Assembly: GCA_947259415.1 (NCBI GenBank)
Contig: CAMYMI010000008.1
Location: 1 to 64,000 of the forward strand
DNA length: 64,000 nt
Direction: 5' to 3'
Source: an uncultured Ectothiorhodospiraceae bacterium
Lineage (GTDB): Bacteria; Pseudomonadota; Gammaproteobacteria; UBA9214
In this document: positions 8,268-17,178 of the stretch, piece by piece
How positions within the stretch are numbered: position 1 is the stretch's first letter
How the letters are laid out: every line of letters begins with the position of its first letter
Notes under the pieces: model-generated
What the model was told of the DNA's origin: nothing
The model's database searches: none
Seen by the model: only the letters and a program-made list of their open reading frames with translations
Program-made: the position numbers and the translations under genes

Positions 8268-9316
8268 AACTCGGTCTTGCCGTTAACGACATCCATACGG
8301 AGCTGGCCGATTACACCACGACCGTAATCGCCCAGGAGGCCACCAATCTTGGACACGAGGTCTGGTATATCAGCCTGGCCGATTTTGCCTACGACCCCGA
8401 TGAAAACGTGCATGCCTGGGCGCGCTCTGTGCCGAAACGCCGTTACCGTTCCCGGAGCGTCTACCTCGAGGACCTGCAGGGCAAGGCGGCGACTGCCGAG
8501 CGTATCGCCGTGGATACCCTGGATGTGTTGTTGTTGCGCAATGACCCGGCGCAGGATGTGTTCGAACGCCCCTGGGCGCGCCTGGCCGGTATCAATTTCG
8601 GCCGTCTTGCCAGGCGCCACGGCGTCATCGTCCTGAATGATCCCAATGGCCTGGCCAAGGCGGTAAACAAGATGTACCTGCAGTATTTCCCCGTGGAGAT
8701 CCGGCCTCGAACGTTGATCAGCCGTCACCCGGAGGATATCAGGCACTTCATAGATGAAGAGGGCGGTACCGCGGTTCTGAAGCCGTTGTCCGGTTCGGGT
8801 GGCCATAACGTATTTCTGATTCAGCCGCAGGATAAGGCGAATATCAACCAGATCATCGAGGCGATCTGCCGGGAAGGTTATGTCCTCGCCCAGGAATTCC
8901 TGCCCGAGGCGCTGCGGGGTGATACCCGCGTATTCCTGATGAATGGCTATCCCCTGCAGTGCCGGGGGCATTACGCGGTGCTGCACCGCGCCCGGGGTCA
9001 GGAAGACGGCGACTTCCGCAGTAACATGACCGCCGGTGCCGTGGCGAGAGAGGGCCGGGTCACCGATGGTATGTTGCAGGTCATCGAGACGGTACGCCCC
9101 AAGCTCGTACAGGATGGCATGTTCTTTGTCGGCCTGGATATTGTGGGTAACAAGCTGATGGAGATAAATGTCTTCAGCCCCGGTGGGCTGGAGTCCGCAC
9201 AACAGCTGGAAGGGCAGAATTTTGTACGTGAATTGGTACAGGCCCTGGAACACAAGGTGGAATCATTACACCGTTATCATCGTAATCTCGATAATATCGA
9301 ACTGGCCACCCTGTAA
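8264..9316 (+). CDS. ATP-grasp ligase, glutathione synthetase/RimK-like
   Basis: ATP-dependent carboxylate-amine ligase, 350 aa from the ATG overlapping the previous stop. It has an N-terminal glutathione-synthetase-like domain (VNDIHTE, LRNDPAQDVFERPW), the ATP-grasp lysine and glycine-rich loop VLKPLSGSGGHNVFLI, and the metal-binding EINVFSPGG near the C-terminus. Real glutathione synthetase GshB is about 315 aa and would normally stand near gshA, which is absent. The coupling with an amidohydrolase and a QEGLA protein suggests synthesis and trimming of a specific peptide or glutamate-containing metabolite (inference). Confidence 0.85.
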   Translation: MKLGLAVNDIHTELADYTTTVIAQEATNLGHEVWYISLADFAYDPDENVHAWARSVPKRRYRSRSVYLEDLQGKAATAERIAVDTLDVLLLRNDPAQDVFERPWARLAGINFGRLARRHGVIVLNDPNGLAKAVNKMYLQYFPVEIRPRTLISRHPEDIRHFIDEEGGTAVLKPLSGSGGHNVFLIQPQDKANINQIIEAICREGYVLAQEFLPEALRGDTRVFLMNGYPLQCRGHYAVLHRARGQEDGDFRSNMTAGAVAREGRVTDGMLQVIETVRPKLVQDGMFFVGLDIVGNKLMEINVFSPGGLESAQQLEGQNFVRELVQALEHKVESLHRYHRNLDNIELATL

Positions 9317-9378
9317 GGCACGCCTGGAGTACGGCTATCTCTCATATAAAACTCGGAAAAGTTGCATTTCCCCTGCTG

Positions 9379-10269
9379 GTGATCCTGTGGCTGACGGCCT
9401 GTGCCAGCGCGCCGGTGGTGCCGCCGGTCGAGAATCCGCCGGTTGCCGCTGAGTTAAAGCACATTGTCCTGGCGGATCGCCCGGTAATTGCCTTTGTACT
9501 GGGCGGCGGTGCGGCGCGTGGTTTCGCCCATGCCGGTGTACTGAATGTGCTCGAGCAGAACGCTATCCGGGCAGATATCGTGGTGGGTACCAGTGCCGGC
9601 AGTGTGGCAGGCGCGCTGTACGCGGGCGGTATTCGTGGTGAAGAGCTGATTGCCGCGGCGGGCGAACTGCAAATGAAAAACCTGGCCGACTGGACCATTC
9701 CGAACCGCGGGTTTATCGGTGGCGAGCGTCTGCAGAGATTGATCAACGAAAAACTCGGAAACCGGCCGATAGAGGCGCTTGACACGGTTTTCGTTGCCGT
9801 AGCAGCGGACCTGCAGAGCGGGCAGGCGGTGGCCTTTAACCAGGGCAACACGGGCATGGCGGTGCGGGCCTCCAGCAGTGTGCCGGGCATATTTCTGCCG
9901 GTTAGCATCCGCGGACGTGATTATGTGGACGGTGGACTGGTCAGTCAGCTGCCAGTCAGGATCGCACGCCAACTGGGTGCGGATATTGTGATCGCGGTGG
10001 ATGTCTCCAAGCGACCGGTGCACAACACCGTGCTCGAAACTACCTGGGACGTGCTGCACCAGGCCCTGCTGATTATGTCCGAGGCGGTCGTCGCAGCCGA
10101 GGCCGGTGAGGCGGATGTGTTGATCCGGCCCGCTATCGGCGATATATCCCTGCTTGGTTTTGATCAGCAAGCGGATGCAATTGCCGCAGGTGAGCAGGCG
10201 GTGCGTGCAGTGCTGCCTGAAATCAGGCAACAGCTCGCCGGGCAAAACCGGCGCAAGGCAAAACCCTGA
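9379..10269 (+). CDS. Patatin-like phospholipase, lipoprotein (RssA-like)
   Basis: Serine lipid acyl hydrolase of the patatin family. It shows the oxyanion motif GGGAARG, the nucleophile elbow GTSAG and the catalytic DGG. The N-terminus reads ILWLTACAS, a lipobox with the cysteine ready for lipidation, so the enzyme should be membrane-anchored on the periplasmic side. The only standard start giving this frame is GTG at 9379, which lacks a ribosome site and leaves almost no positively charged signal region. The frame is open upstream with HIKLGKVAFPLL, a much better signal peptide, but no ATG, GTG or TTG. A GGAG at 9326 would suit a non-standard ATC at 9337. Confidence 0.85.
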   Translation: MILWLTACASAPVVPPVENPPVAAELKHIVLADRPVIAFVLGGGAARGFAHAGVLNVLEQNAIRADIVVGTSAGSVAGALYAGGIRGEELIAAAGELQMKNLADWTIPNRGFIGGERLQRLINEKLGNRPIEALDTVFVAVAADLQSGQAVAFNQGNTGMAVRASSSVPGIFLPVSIRGRDYVDGGLVSQLPVRIARQLGADIVIAVDVSKRPVHNTVLETTWDVLHQALLIMSEAVVAAEAGEADVLIRPAIGDISLLGFDQQADAIAAGEQAVRAVLPEIRQQLAGQNRRKAKP

Positions 10270-10286
10270 CCGGAGCGCGTGCGGCC

Positions 10287-11597
10287 ATGCAGGCGGATAA
10301 ATTATCGAACCGGGTATTGCCCCGGCTGAGGTGCCTTGTCAACGTGCAGCCGGGCGAACTGGCCGCGCTGTCGTGGGCCTTTGTCTATTTCTTCGCGTTG
10401 CTGTGCAGCTACTACATCGTCCGGCCGATGCGTGACGAAATGGGGATCGCCGGCGGGGTGGAGAACCTGCAGTGGCTGTTTACCGGTACCTTCCTGGTGA
10501 TGCTGGCCGTGGTGCCGCTGTTCGGCTGGCTGTCGTCGCGATTCGAACGGCGCCGTTTTCTGCCCATTGTTTACTATTTCTTTATCGCCAATCTGCTGGT
10601 GTTCTTCCTGCTGTTCCAATCGGAGCTCACGCATGCCTGGGTGGCCCGGGCCTTCTTCATCTGGGCAAGCGTGTTCAACCTGTTCGTGGTGTCGGTGTTC
10701 TGGAGCTTCATGGCCGACATCTTCGACAACGAACAGGCACGGCGCCTGTTCGGTTTCATTGCTGCCGGAGGCACCAGCGGGGCCATCTGTGGACCGATGA
10801 TTGCCGCCGCGCTGGCGCAGCCGCTGGGGCCGACCAACCTGTTGCCGCTCTCCGCGGCCCTGCTGGGGGTGGCGGTGCTGTGTATCGGCCGTCTGTCCGC
10901 CTGGCGTTCCCGGCAGGCTGCCGCCGGGACGTCCCCGGCGGCTGCTGGAGAGGCCATCGGTGGTCATGTGTTTGCCGGTATCCGCCTGGTGCTGCGTTCA
11001 CCCTACCTGCTTGGCATCTGCGTGCTGATGCTGCTGTTTACCACTCTGGCGACGTTCCTCTATTTCCAGCAGGCGCAGATCGTGCGTGACAGTTTTTCAG
11101 ATCCCGCGCAGCGCACCGCGGTGTTTGCCGGCATCGACCTGGCCGTGAACAGCCTGACGCTGGTGTTCCAGATGCTGCTGACCGGCCGCCTGGTGAAGTG
11201 GCTGGGGCTGGGCTGGACCCTGGCGCTGGTACCGCTGCTGCTGGCTGCGGGCTTCATGGCGCTGGGCCTGGCGCCGCTGCTTGCAGTGCTGGTGGTGGTA
11301 CAGGTTGTGCGCCGCGCCGGCAACTACGCCATCATGCGCCCGGCGCGCGAGATGCTCTACGTGGTACTGGGCCGCGAGGAGAAATACAAGGCCAAGAACT
11401 TCATCGATACCGTGGTCTACCGCAGCGGCGATGCCGTCAGCGCCTGGGCCTATGCCGGCCTGCGCGCCCTGGGGCTGAATCTGTCAACGATTGCCTTCAT
11501 CGCTGCACCGCTGGCCCTGCTGTGGGCCGGGGTGGCCTACCGCCTGGGGCGGGCGCAGACCCGGCTGGCGCAGACCGCGCCAGCTGCTAAAGTCTAG
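10287..11597 (+). CDS. MFS-type transporter, ATP:ADP antiporter-like
   Basis: Polytopic inner-membrane protein, 436 aa, with about twelve hydrophobic segments. The segment SYYIVRPMRDEMGIAGG after the first helix and FGFIAAGGTSGAICGP are typical of the bacterial group annotated as NTP/NDP exchange or AAA-family ATP:ADP antiporter-like MFS proteins. Substrate is not deducible; free-living bacteria with this family are unlikely to use it for energy parasitism. It follows the patatin gene by 17 bp and is followed within 3 bp by the aldo/keto reductase, so the three may be cotranscribed. Confidence 0.72.
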   Translation: MQADKLSNRVLPRLRCLVNVQPGELAALSWAFVYFFALLCSYYIVRPMRDEMGIAGGVENLQWLFTGTFLVMLAVVPLFGWLSSRFERRRFLPIVYYFFIANLLVFFLLFQSELTHAWVARAFFIWASVFNLFVVSVFWSFMADIFDNEQARRLFGFIAAGGTSGAICGPMIAAALAQPLGPTNLLPLSAALLGVAVLCIGRLSAWRSRQAAAGTSPAAAGEAIGGHVFAGIRLVLRSPYLLGICVLMLLFTTLATFLYFQQAQIVRDSFSDPAQRTAVFAGIDLAVNSLTLVFQMLLTGRLVKWLGLGWTLALVPLLLAAGFMALGLAPLLAVLVVVQVVRRAGNYAIMRPAREMLYVVLGREEKYKAKNFIDTVVYRSGDAVSAWAYAGLRALGLNLSTIAFIAAPLALLWAGVAYRLGRAQTRLAQTAPAAKV

Positions 11598-11600
11598 TGC

Positions 11601-12533
11601 ATGAACTTCTCGGATTTTTCGCGGCGCCGCTTTCTCGCCACCCTGGGCGGACTGGGCGCCGGCCTGCTGGTCCGCCCGGTGTGGCCTGGAGCCACTGGGC
11701 GGAAACCAATCAGCAAGCCGATTCCGGCCAGCGGCGAACGCTTGCCGGTCATCGGCATGGGGACCTCGCGCACCTTTGACGTGACGCCGGGTTCGGACCA
11801 AGGCAGGCAGCTGCTGCCGGTCATGCAGGCCTTTTTCGATCACGGCGGTGGCGTGGTCGACACCTCGCCCATGTACGGCCACGCCGAGGCGGTGCTCGGT
11901 GAACTGCTGCGCGCTGCACGCCATGAAAGGCAGCACCTGTTCGCGGCCACCAAGGTCTGGACTTGGGGCGAGCAGGAGGGCATCGAACAGATGCAGCGTT
12001 CCATGCAGCGCGTCGGGGTCGAGCGCTTCGACCTGATCCAGATACATAACCTGCGCGACTGGGAGGTGCAGCTCGAAACCCTGAAGGCCTGGAAGGCCGG
12101 AGGCAAGGTGCGTTATATCGGCATCACCACATCGCACGGCCGCTTTCACGATGAACTGGAGGTCATCCTGGACACCCAGCCGTTCGATTTCGTGCAGTTG
12201 AGTTACAACATCGGCAATCGCGATGTCGAACAGCGCCTGCTGCCGCTGGCGCAGGAACGCGGCATGGCGGTGCTGATCAACCGGCCGTTTATGCGCGGTG
12301 AATTGTTCAGCCTGGTGCGCGGCAAGGGCTTGCCGGCCTGGGCGGCCGAGTTCGACTGCAGCAGCTGGGCGCAGTTCTTCCTGAAGTTCGCGGTCTCGCA
12401 TCCCGCAGTGACCTGTGCAATTCCCGCCACCTCCAAGCTGCACCACATGATCGACAACATGGGCGCGGGTGTCGGCCGCCTGCCGGATTCGGAAATGCGC
12501 GCACGCATGTTGCGCCATATGCAAAGCGTCTAG
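11601..12533 (+). CDS. Tat-exported aldo/keto reductase
   Basis: A 310-aa protein with a twin-arginine signal peptide (SRRRFLATLGG, residues 7-17), then an aldo/keto reductase barrel: GMGTSRTFDV, the DTSPMYGHAE segment containing the expected catalytic D and Y, KVWTWG, and GGKVRYIGITTSH. Most members are cytoplasmic NADPH enzymes, so export to the periplasm is unusual and requires the cofactor to be loaded before Tat export. The ATG at 11601 follows the transporter stop by three bases. Confidence 0.85.
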   Translation: MNFSDFSRRRFLATLGGLGAGLLVRPVWPGATGRKPISKPIPASGERLPVIGMGTSRTFDVTPGSDQGRQLLPVMQAFFDHGGGVVDTSPMYGHAEAVLGELLRAARHERQHLFAATKVWTWGEQEGIEQMQRSMQRVGVERFDLIQIHNLRDWEVQLETLKAWKAGGKVRYIGITTSHGRFHDELEVILDTQPFDFVQLSYNIGNRDVEQRLLPLAQERGMAVLINRPFMRGELFSLVRGKGLPAWAAEFDCSSWAQFFLKFAVSHPAVTCAIPATSKLHHMIDNMGAGVGRLPDSEMRARMLRHMQSV

Positions 12534-12551
12534 GGTTCCCTGCACGGGATA

Positions 12552-12630
12552 GTAGGTCGGGTTAGGCGCGGAGCGCCGTAACCCGACAATGGTCGCGTCG
12601 GATTACGCCGTCGCTAATCCGAACTACGGG
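12552..12630. repeat. GTAGGTCGGGTTA-type palindromic repeat
   Basis: Two nested inverted pairs: GTCGGGTTA..GTAACCCGAC and GTCGGATTACG..GCTAATCCGA. The same unit recurs near 21521, 21711, 22438, 46233, 46933 and 48373. It fills the space between the convergent aldo/keto reductase and TgpA genes, a typical REP-like location where it can act as a transcript-end hairpin. Confidence 0.85.
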
Positions 12631-12673
12631 CTGCTTGATATATCGCGCCTGCGGGGCGCTCCTGCAAATTTAA

Positions 12674-14659
12674 TTAACCGGCGTGCTGCGGGAAGCGCCG
12701 CACCAGCTGCTGCAGTTGCTTAACCTCATGTGAATCCTGCAGTGGCTTGCCGTAGCGCAGCCGGATGTAGAGCTCGGTGATCGAACAGACCTGGGCGGCG
12801 AGTTCCGGATGCGCGGCTATCGCCCGTCGGGCAAAGTCCCGCGGTCCTTCGCTCGCCCCGCGCCGGATGTTAAGCCGGGCCAGGTGCTTGCAGTAGCGCT
12901 GCCAGGCCTGCAGCACCGGGTCGGAAGGCCCGGGTGTCCGCAGCAGCATCCACAGGGCAATGCCCAGCAGGCAGCCACCGATCAGCAGCAACAGCGTCAG
13001 CGCCATTTCCCGCCAGGAGGCCTGTCTGAAGCCGAGCGCCGCGAGCAGCTCCAGCTGGCGCTGCGGCCCGTAGGACAGGACCCACTGGTTCCAGTGGTTG
13101 TTGACTGCATCCACGGCGAATTGCAGCCGGCGCCAGCTGCGTACCAGCAGGCCGGTTTCCAGCAGCCGAAAGCGCGCCGGGGTGCCGGCGGCCTGCAGAT
13201 CCAGGTCGAGTGGATGTTCGATGCGCTCGGGGGCCACGGCGGCGGTCGGGTCCACGCGCAGCCAGCCGGCAGCGGGCAGCCAGACCTCGGCCCAGGCATG
13301 GGCATCTGCCTGGCGGATCAGCCAGTAATCCCCGACCGGGTTGTACTCGCCGCCCTGGTAGCCGGTCACCACGCGCGCCGGAACGCCCGCGCTACGCATC
13401 AGCACCACAAAGGCGGCCGCATAGTGCTCGCAAAAACCGCGGCGCGTCTCAAACAGGAACTCGTCCACCGGGTCATCCCCCAGCAGCGGTGGCTGCAGGG
13501 TATAGACGAACGGCTGGCTACGGAAATAGTCCAGCGCCTGCTGCACCACGGCGCGGTCGTTGTCCGCCCGGGCACGCCAGTCACGCGCCAGCTCCTGCAC
13601 CCGTGGACTGACACCCTCGGGCAATTGCAGCGCGGCCTTCCTCAGCGGCGAATGCAGTGGGCCGGTGTCATAGTGCGGCCAGGACGTGGCCTCGTAGCGG
13701 ATGCGCTCGCGCACCGGTCGGTAGGAAAGCCACTGGAAGTCCACCGTGTAGACCGCCCGCGTCGAGATCTGCACCGGCAGGTCAAGTGCCAGCAGCCAGG
13801 GCTTGTCGTGGCCTTCCAGGGTGACTGCATAGCGCAGCGCCTCTCCGCGGTTTTGCACGGCATCGGGCGGCTTGCGCGGGTAGGAGCCGATGCGCCCGGG
13901 TGACCAGGTCCGGCCATCGGTGTGCCACAGCACCGGGCCGCGCCAGTAGCGCAGTTCCGCTGCGGGCGCCGGCCCGAAGAACTCCACCCGAAAGGCGGTG
14001 GCCCCGGACTGTGCCAGGGAACTGATGGCGCCGGGGGTCATGGAGTCGCTCAGTCCGGTCATGCCGGCATAGGCGTCCTTGGGCAGACCCCAGAGTGGTC
14101 CGGCAACACGCGGAAAAAACACGAACAGTACCAGCATGATCGGCAGGGCCTGTGCCAGCAGTACAGCGGCCAGGCGCAGGTGGCTGCCAACCGGGCGCTG
14201 CCTGCTGGTGTGGGTGATGGCAGACAGGGCGGCGGTGATCACCAGCGTGGCGACAAACATGTAGACCGCGATCGGGATGGTCTGGGTGAACAGGAAATTG
14301 GTGATGACCAGAAAATAGCTGAGGTAGATGACCAGCCGCGCATCGCGGAGCGTATGCAGCTCCAGCAGTTTCAGTGCCAGCATGACGATCAGCAGGGCAA
14401 CGCCGGCCTGCTTGCCGAGCAGCGTGCTGTAATAGAAAAACACAGCCGCGGAAGCGGCCACCGTCAGCAGCGCCAGCAGCATGCGTGGCGGTTGGTGCCA
14501 GGGGCGGCGCAGCAGCAACAGCTTGAACAACCCGACACCGATGGCAAACAGGGTGATCCACCCGGGCATACGCGGCAGGTGCGGCAGGACCACCAGCACC
14601 ACGGCGGCCAGCAGCCAGGTCTGGGTGCGCGCGCTCAATGTGGTTGCGTGGCCTTGCAT
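12674..14659 (-). CDS. TgpA-type transmembrane transglutaminase-like protein (DUF3488)
   Basis: A 661-aa inner-membrane protein with about six N-terminal helices (to residue about 195), a periplasmic region, a transglutaminase core around residues 400-480 and one more helix near 555. The core carries the Cys-His-Asp triad: RRGFCEHYAAAFVVLMRSAGVPARVV for Cys, ADAHAWAEVWL for His and WLRVDPTAA for Asp. In Pseudomonas, TgpA is essential and pairs with MoxR and DUF58 genes, as here. The start lies three bases after the DUF58 stop, showing an operon. Probably acts on cell-envelope proteins or peptides. Confidence 0.9.
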   Translation of the reverse strand: MQGHATTLSARTQTWLLAAVVLVVLPHLPRMPGWITLFAIGVGLFKLLLLRRPWHQPPRMLLALLTVAASAAVFFYYSTLLGKQAGVALLIVMLALKLLELHTLRDARLVIYLSYFLVITNFLFTQTIPIAVYMFVATLVITAALSAITHTSRQRPVGSHLRLAAVLLAQALPIMLVLFVFFPRVAGPLWGLPKDAYAGMTGLSDSMTPGAISSLAQSGATAFRVEFFGPAPAAELRYWRGPVLWHTDGRTWSPGRIGSYPRKPPDAVQNRGEALRYAVTLEGHDKPWLLALDLPVQISTRAVYTVDFQWLSYRPVRERIRYEATSWPHYDTGPLHSPLRKAALQLPEGVSPRVQELARDWRARADNDRAVVQQALDYFRSQPFVYTLQPPLLGDDPVDEFLFETRRGFCEHYAAAFVVLMRSAGVPARVVTGYQGGEYNPVGDYWLIRQADAHAWAEVWLPAAGWLRVDPTAAVAPERIEHPLDLDLQAAGTPARFRLLETGLLVRSWRRLQFAVDAVNNHWNQWVLSYGPQRQLELLAALGFRQASWREMALTLLLLIGGCLLGIALWMLLRTPGPSDPVLQAWQRYCKHLARLNIRRGASEGPRDFARRAIAAHPELAAQVCSITELYIRLRYGKPLQDSHEVKQLQQLVRRFPQHAG

Positions 14660-14662
14660 GGA

Positions 14663-15616
14663 TCAGGTGAAGTGCGCCAGCGCCTCGAGGCAGCGGTGTT
14701 TATGGCGGTTGCCGCTGGCGATGCCGATCTCCAGCCCGGGCAGGCGCAGTCCATAGGCCTGCTGGTTGCGGTGGGCATCGAGTACCCAGCGGCACAACCG
14801 GCTGAGGCGCGCCTCGGTGTCCATGCCGGGCAGTGCCTCCCAGTCCAGCCAGACCTCGTCGGCACGGTCACCACCAAACTGCTTGACCAGCAGCGCCTGT
14901 TCGCGCGCGGCGGCCTTCCAGAGCACATGGCGCGGGGAATCACCTGGCCGGTAGGGGCGGAAGCCGGCAAAGTCATCAACCCCGCGGCCCCGGTCACCGG
15001 TCTGATGGGGCTTGTAGGCCGGGCTTTGCGCGATCGGACCTTCGTTCACAGGGTGCGGATAGACCAGGCACTCCGCCCGCAGTTCCAGATGCGCCCAGGC
15101 GCGCAACAGGCCGAGCGGGTAGCGCGTGGATACGGTCCAGCGCCCGAGCGGCAGAACGCCGCGCTGCCTGGCATCGCGGTACAGCGTTGCCGTGACGGTA
15201 TGCGATCCTTCCAGGTCGATGCTGACCGCGGGTTGTTCTGCGCTGTGCAGCCGGATCCCGTAGCGCGGCGACGCGCCGGGATTGTTCACCAGGATCTCGA
15301 AGCCGGCCCGGCTCCCGGCGAACACCGGTTTGGACCTGCCCGCACTGAAGCCGAGTCCTGCCAGGTTGCGGTAGGTATGCAGGATCGAGACCATGGCCAT
15401 ACTGCCGACCAGGAAGGTAAACAGGTGGGCCATGCTGTTGTTGTAGTTGATGGCGCCGAACAGCATCACCAGCAGCATGCAGGCAAACAGCAGCCCGCTC
15501 GCGGTGGGCAGTATGAAGATGCGGGAACGGTCCAGGTGCACGGGCCCCGATTCGACCCCGAGTCCCCGGGTGAAACGTTGCAGTCTGAAACGGTCGCGTA
15601 AGGTCAGGGTCTGCAT
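14663..15616 (-). CDS. DUF58-domain membrane protein
   Basis: A 317-aa protein with two N-terminal transmembrane helices and the DUF58 signature GVDDFAGFRPYRPGDSPRHVLWKAAAR about two thirds along. DUF58 proteins are vWA-like partners of MoxR ATPases. Start choice is complicated: ATG at 15616 is conservative. ATG at 15631 and GTG at 15637 in the same frame lie inside the left arm of an inverted-repeat element, which has inserted between moxR and this gene and probably replaced the native leader. Confidence 0.87.
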   Translation of the reverse strand: MQTLTLRDRFRLQRFTRGLGVESGPVHLDRSRIFILPTASGLLFACMLLVMLFGAINYNNSMAHLFTFLVGSMAMVSILHTYRNLAGLGFSAGRSKPVFAGSRAGFEILVNNPGASPRYGIRLHSAEQPAVSIDLEGSHTVTATLYRDARQRGVLPLGRWTVSTRYPLGLLRAWAHLELRAECLVYPHPVNEGPIAQSPAYKPHQTGDRGRGVDDFAGFRPYRPGDSPRHVLWKAAAREQALLVKQFGGDRADEVWLDWEALPGMDTEARLSRLCRWVLDAHRNQQAYGLRLPGLEIGIASGNRHKHRCLEALAHFT

Positions 15617-15618
15617 AG

Positions 15619-15814
15619 AAAAAGGGGGCATTCTCACTGCTGTTCCAGATAATTCCTTCTCCCCTTCATGGGAGAGGGGATTCTTTCCTGAATGGCTTAG
15701 ACAAAGTTCATATCTTTGATCCAGTTATTTTTACTTTTAGTCAATCTGATTAGACGATGATTGCGCTGGACTCAAATGAAATAAATTGGACAGCAGTGAG
15801 AATGCTCCCATTTT
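15619..15814. repeat. 196-bp inverted-repeat (MITE-like) element inside an operon
   Basis: Terminal inverted repeats of about 25 bp (15619-15643 and 15790-15814) share GCATTCTCACTGCTGT with two mismatches near the outer end. The interior contains a CTCCCCTTCATGGGAGAGGGG palindrome remnant and no gene. It sits between moxR and the DUF58 gene. The outer ends resemble the GGGGACATTCTG family found elsewhere in the window, so it is likely a non-autonomous mobile element. Confidence 0.8.
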
Positions 15815-15827
15815 GCATCGTGCCCGG

Positions 15828-16781
15828 CTAGGGCAGGGGTACCGACTCCAGCAGTACACGCACCCGTTCACTGCCGCTCAGGGATTCGGTCTGATCCTCC
15901 GCGGCCTGCAGGCGATGACCGACCACGACCGGCAGCACGGTCTGCAGGTCTTCAGGCAGTACCAGGTCGCGCCCTGCCAGCAGGGCCCAGGCCTTGGCGC
16001 TGTGCAGCAGCGCCAGCCCAGCCCGCGGCGACAATCCGTTCTGATAACGGGGTGACTGGCGGGTGAAATCCAGCAGGGCCTGCAGGTAATCGAGCAGGGC
16101 ATCGGCGGCGTGCACACTGTCGACCTGGCGCTGGAGTTCCAGCAGCTGGCCGGCGGACATCAGTGGTTCGATCCCGGCCAGCAGCGTGCGGCGGTCAGCA
16201 CCCCTGAGCAGTTCGCGTTCGGCACCGGCATCGGGGTAGCCGAGTTCGATACACATCAGGAAACGGTCGAGTTGCGATTCCGGCAGCGGGAAGGTGCCGA
16301 TCTGGTAGAGCGGGTTCTGGGTGGCGATCACGAAGAACGGCTGCGGCAGCTCGCGGGTCTGTCCCTCGACGGTGATCTGGTGTTCCTCCATGGCCTCCAG
16401 CAGGGCACTCTGGGTCTTGGGGGTGGCGCGGTTGATTTCATCGGCCAGCACGATGTGGGAAAACACCGGCCCGGGATGGAACTGGAACTCGCCGGTGTCG
16501 CGGTTGTAGATGGAGACCCCGAGGATGTCGGCCGGCAGCAGGTCGCTGGTGAACTGGATCCGCTGATAGTGCAGGCCGAGTACCGTGGCCAGCGAGTGTG
16601 CCAGGGTGGTCTTGCCGACGCCGGGCAGGTCTTCGATCAGCAGGTGTCCGCGCGCCAGCAGGCAGGTCAGGGCCAGGCGCAGCTGGTGTTCCTTGCCGAG
16701 GATGATCTCCCCCAGGCGCTCAACAATGCCGTCGAGCAATGCGTTCATCCCGGGCTGCAGTATGGCTGAGTTCTGTGCCAT
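15828..16781 (-). CDS. MoxR-family AAA ATPase
   Basis: A 317-aa chaperone-like ATPase. Walker A is EDLPGVGKTT (about residues 54-63), Walker B is VLADEINRA, the sensor 1 region is FFVIATQNP, and the lid contains GLSPRAGLALLHSAKAWALL. MoxR proteins act with vWA/DUF58 proteins in maturation or stress functions at the membrane; DUF58 and TgpA follow downstream in the expected order. The ATG at 16781 lies 12 bp after the stop of a small lipoprotein gene. Confidence 0.92.
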   Translation of the reverse strand: MAQNSAILQPGMNALLDGIVERLGEIILGKEHQLRLALTCLLARGHLLIEDLPGVGKTTLAHSLATVLGLHYQRIQFTSDLLPADILGVSIYNRDTGEFQFHPGPVFSHIVLADEINRATPKTQSALLEAMEEHQITVEGQTRELPQPFFVIATQNPLYQIGTFPLPESQLDRFLMCIELGYPDAGAERELLRGADRRTLLAGIEPLMSAGQLLELQRQVDSVHAADALLDYLQALLDFTRQSPRYQNGLSPRAGLALLHSAKAWALLAGRDLVLPEDLQTVLPVVVGHRLQAAEDQTESLSGSERVRVLLESVPLP

Positions 16782-16793
16782 TGATTCCGCCGG

Positions 16794-16973
16794 CTAGTCC
16801 TTGTTCTCTTCGTCATCGTCCGTGACCACATCGATCACCGCGCCGGTCACCTTGAACGGGACCTTGGCAGCTTCAACCGCGACCGTGCTCACCACGCCCA
16901 CCGTGGTCCCTACGACCATGGACGCACAGCCCTGCAGCATCAGCAGGACAAGGACCAGCGCAACGGTTTTCAT
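16794..16973 (-). CDS. Small lipoprotein, 59 aa
   Basis: Short minus-strand gene with an AGGAGT ribosome site eight bases before its ATG. The protein starts MKTVALVLVLLMLQGC, a clear lipobox with Cys16, continues with a valine/alanine-rich stretch and KVPFKVTGAVIDVV, and ends in the acidic tail DDDEENKD. This matches my recollection of a family of tiny gammaproteobacterial lipoproteins annotated only as a lipoprotein family (NF038104). It ends 12 bp before moxR and so may head the moxR-DUF58-tgpA operon. Function unknown. Confidence 0.85.
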   Translation of the reverse strand: MKTVALVLVLLMLQGCASMVVGTTVGVVSTVAVEAAKVPFKVTGAVIDVVTDDDEENKD

Positions 16974-17178
16974 GCAATCGGACTCCTGTGGAACGGTCAG
17001 ACGAGTGCGTATGGTAAACCCTTGTGCTGGCAGGGGACAGGCTGCGGTCCTGAAATTGCGACATAGGCGTCAATTAAAAGCCTGAAAGCGTTCACGCCGA
17101 GTGTTGTTAACCATGGTATCAGTCACGCGTTATGTATATTCTTGGAAATTCGCAGTTTCAATGACGGTCATAGTAATA

